Shown here: positions 63,734 to 64,000 of the stretch, piece after piece | Position numbering within the stretch: position 1 is the first letter of the stretch | How the letters are laid out: every line of letters begins with the position of its first letter | Made by a program: the position numbers and the translations under genes | Notes under the pieces: generated by a model | What the model saw: the letters and a program-made list of their open reading frames with translations, nothing else | The model's database searches: none | What the model was told of the DNA's origin: nothing | Assembly: GCF_963675635.1 (NCBI RefSeq) | Contig: NZ_OY776488.1 | Coordinates: forward strand, 1-64,000 | DNA: 64,000 bases | From: an uncultured Pseudodesulfovibrio sp. | Lineage (GTDB): Bacteria; Desulfobacterota; Desulfovibrionia; Desulfovibrionales; Desulfovibrionaceae | Direction: 5' to 3'

Positions 63734-64000
63734 TTATTCGAGTTCAGCATCGTCCAATAAAGGCAGAGTCAACTGCACCATGGTACTCCATTCAGTGTGC
63801 CCAGGAACAGGCGATATGATGAAGAATTCACCGTGAAATATTTGTACGACCCGCTTGGCTTTGGCGAGGCCGAGGCCGGTTCCATGGGGCTTTGTCGAAA
63901 AGAAAGGTTCCATTACATGGTTGAAAATCTCTTTGTCGATACCACTGCCTGAATCACAGAAGGTGAGTGTATAGCATCTCTCGCTCGGGGTTTCGAATCT
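63734..64000 (-). CDS. Histidine kinase, C-terminal end (5' part outside window)
   Basis: The last 88 residues of a sensor kinase ATPase domain, open to the window edge. The G1 box reads FCDSGSGI, the F box FFSTK and the G2 box GTGLGLAKAKRVV. It ends in LPLLDDAELE. The sensor part and any partner regulator lie outside, so the signal cannot be told. Confidence 0.92.
   Translation of the reverse strand, partial: RFETPSERCYTLTFCDSGSGIDKEIFNHVMEPFFSTKPHGTGLGLAKAKRVVQIFHGEFFIISPVPGHTEWSTMVQLTLPLLDDAELE

Noticed and set aside
1..64000. CRISPR arrays, rRNA genes, intact insertion sequences, phage genes
   Set aside because: No regularly spaced repeats, no rRNA sequence, no complete transposase or integrase and no phage structural gene were seen.

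Overview
The window looks like chromosomal DNA of a marine or brackish sulfate-reducing bacterium of the Desulfovibrionaceae (Desulfovibrio/Pseudodesulfovibrio type). This rests on gene content only: an alternative F-type ATPase, a glycerol-3-phosphate dehydrogenase whose partner is a heterodisulfide-reductase-like membrane protein, a stand-alone CCG/Fe-S protein of the HmcF/TmcB/DsrK type beside an iron alcohol dehydrogenase, and many ABC importers. No 16S or other marker gene is present, so the genus is inference.

Layout. (1) 1-1758: end of an alternative (N-type) ATPase operon, alpha (5' end outside the window) and gamma. (2) 1.8-4.3 kb: a degraded patch with a truncated lipase-like start, a membrane protein, a probable RAYT-type transposase remnant, a C19/(AC)6 simple repeat and the first of three degenerate copies of a ~205-bp element that ends in a tRNA/tmRNA-like T-arm-CCA plus a hairpin. 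(3) 4.9-9.2 kb: a two-gene RND efflux operon behind a perfect palindrome. (4) 9.3-9.6 kb: second copy of the element. (5) 9.8-29.2 kb: a compact uptake island. A ten-gene leftward operon encodes a YejABEF peptide importer followed by a complete TonB2-type energy module (DUF3450, two ExbB-like proteins, ExbD, TonB, TPR). Opposite it lie a periplasmic M16 protease, a TonB-dependent receptor and an ABC-2-type trio. Two good Fur boxes sit at its promoters. (6) 29.2-29.4 kb: third copy of the element. (7) 29.6-36.6 kb: peptidase T and a DppABCDF-like peptide importer. (8) 36.9-51.1 kb: glycerol catabolism: GlpSTPQV-type glycerol ABC importer with its DUF2160 protein, GlpR, GlpA, GlpB, an unusual GlpC replacement (cytochrome-like membrane Fe-S protein plus HdrB-like protein) and GlpK. 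(9) 51.2-64 kb: acyltransferase, Fe-alcohol dehydrogenase, CCG Fe-S protein, a Fec/Btu-like metal-chelate ABC operon with a methyltransferase, RsgA, a PhzF-like protein, a choloylglycine-hydrolase-family enzyme, a YbaK-like deacylase and the end of a histidine kinase.

The most interesting part is the 9.8-29.2 kb island. Receptor, TonB motor, periplasmic M16 protease and inner-membrane peptide importer together form a plausible complete route for taking up an iron-bearing protein or peptide, cutting it in the periplasm and importing the peptides. This resembles in logic the ferredoxin-import Fus system and PqqL/YddAB, but with Yej and TonB2 in one iron-controlled block. The repeats on both sides suggest it arrived as a unit, next to a second (RND efflux) unit that is bounded in the same way.
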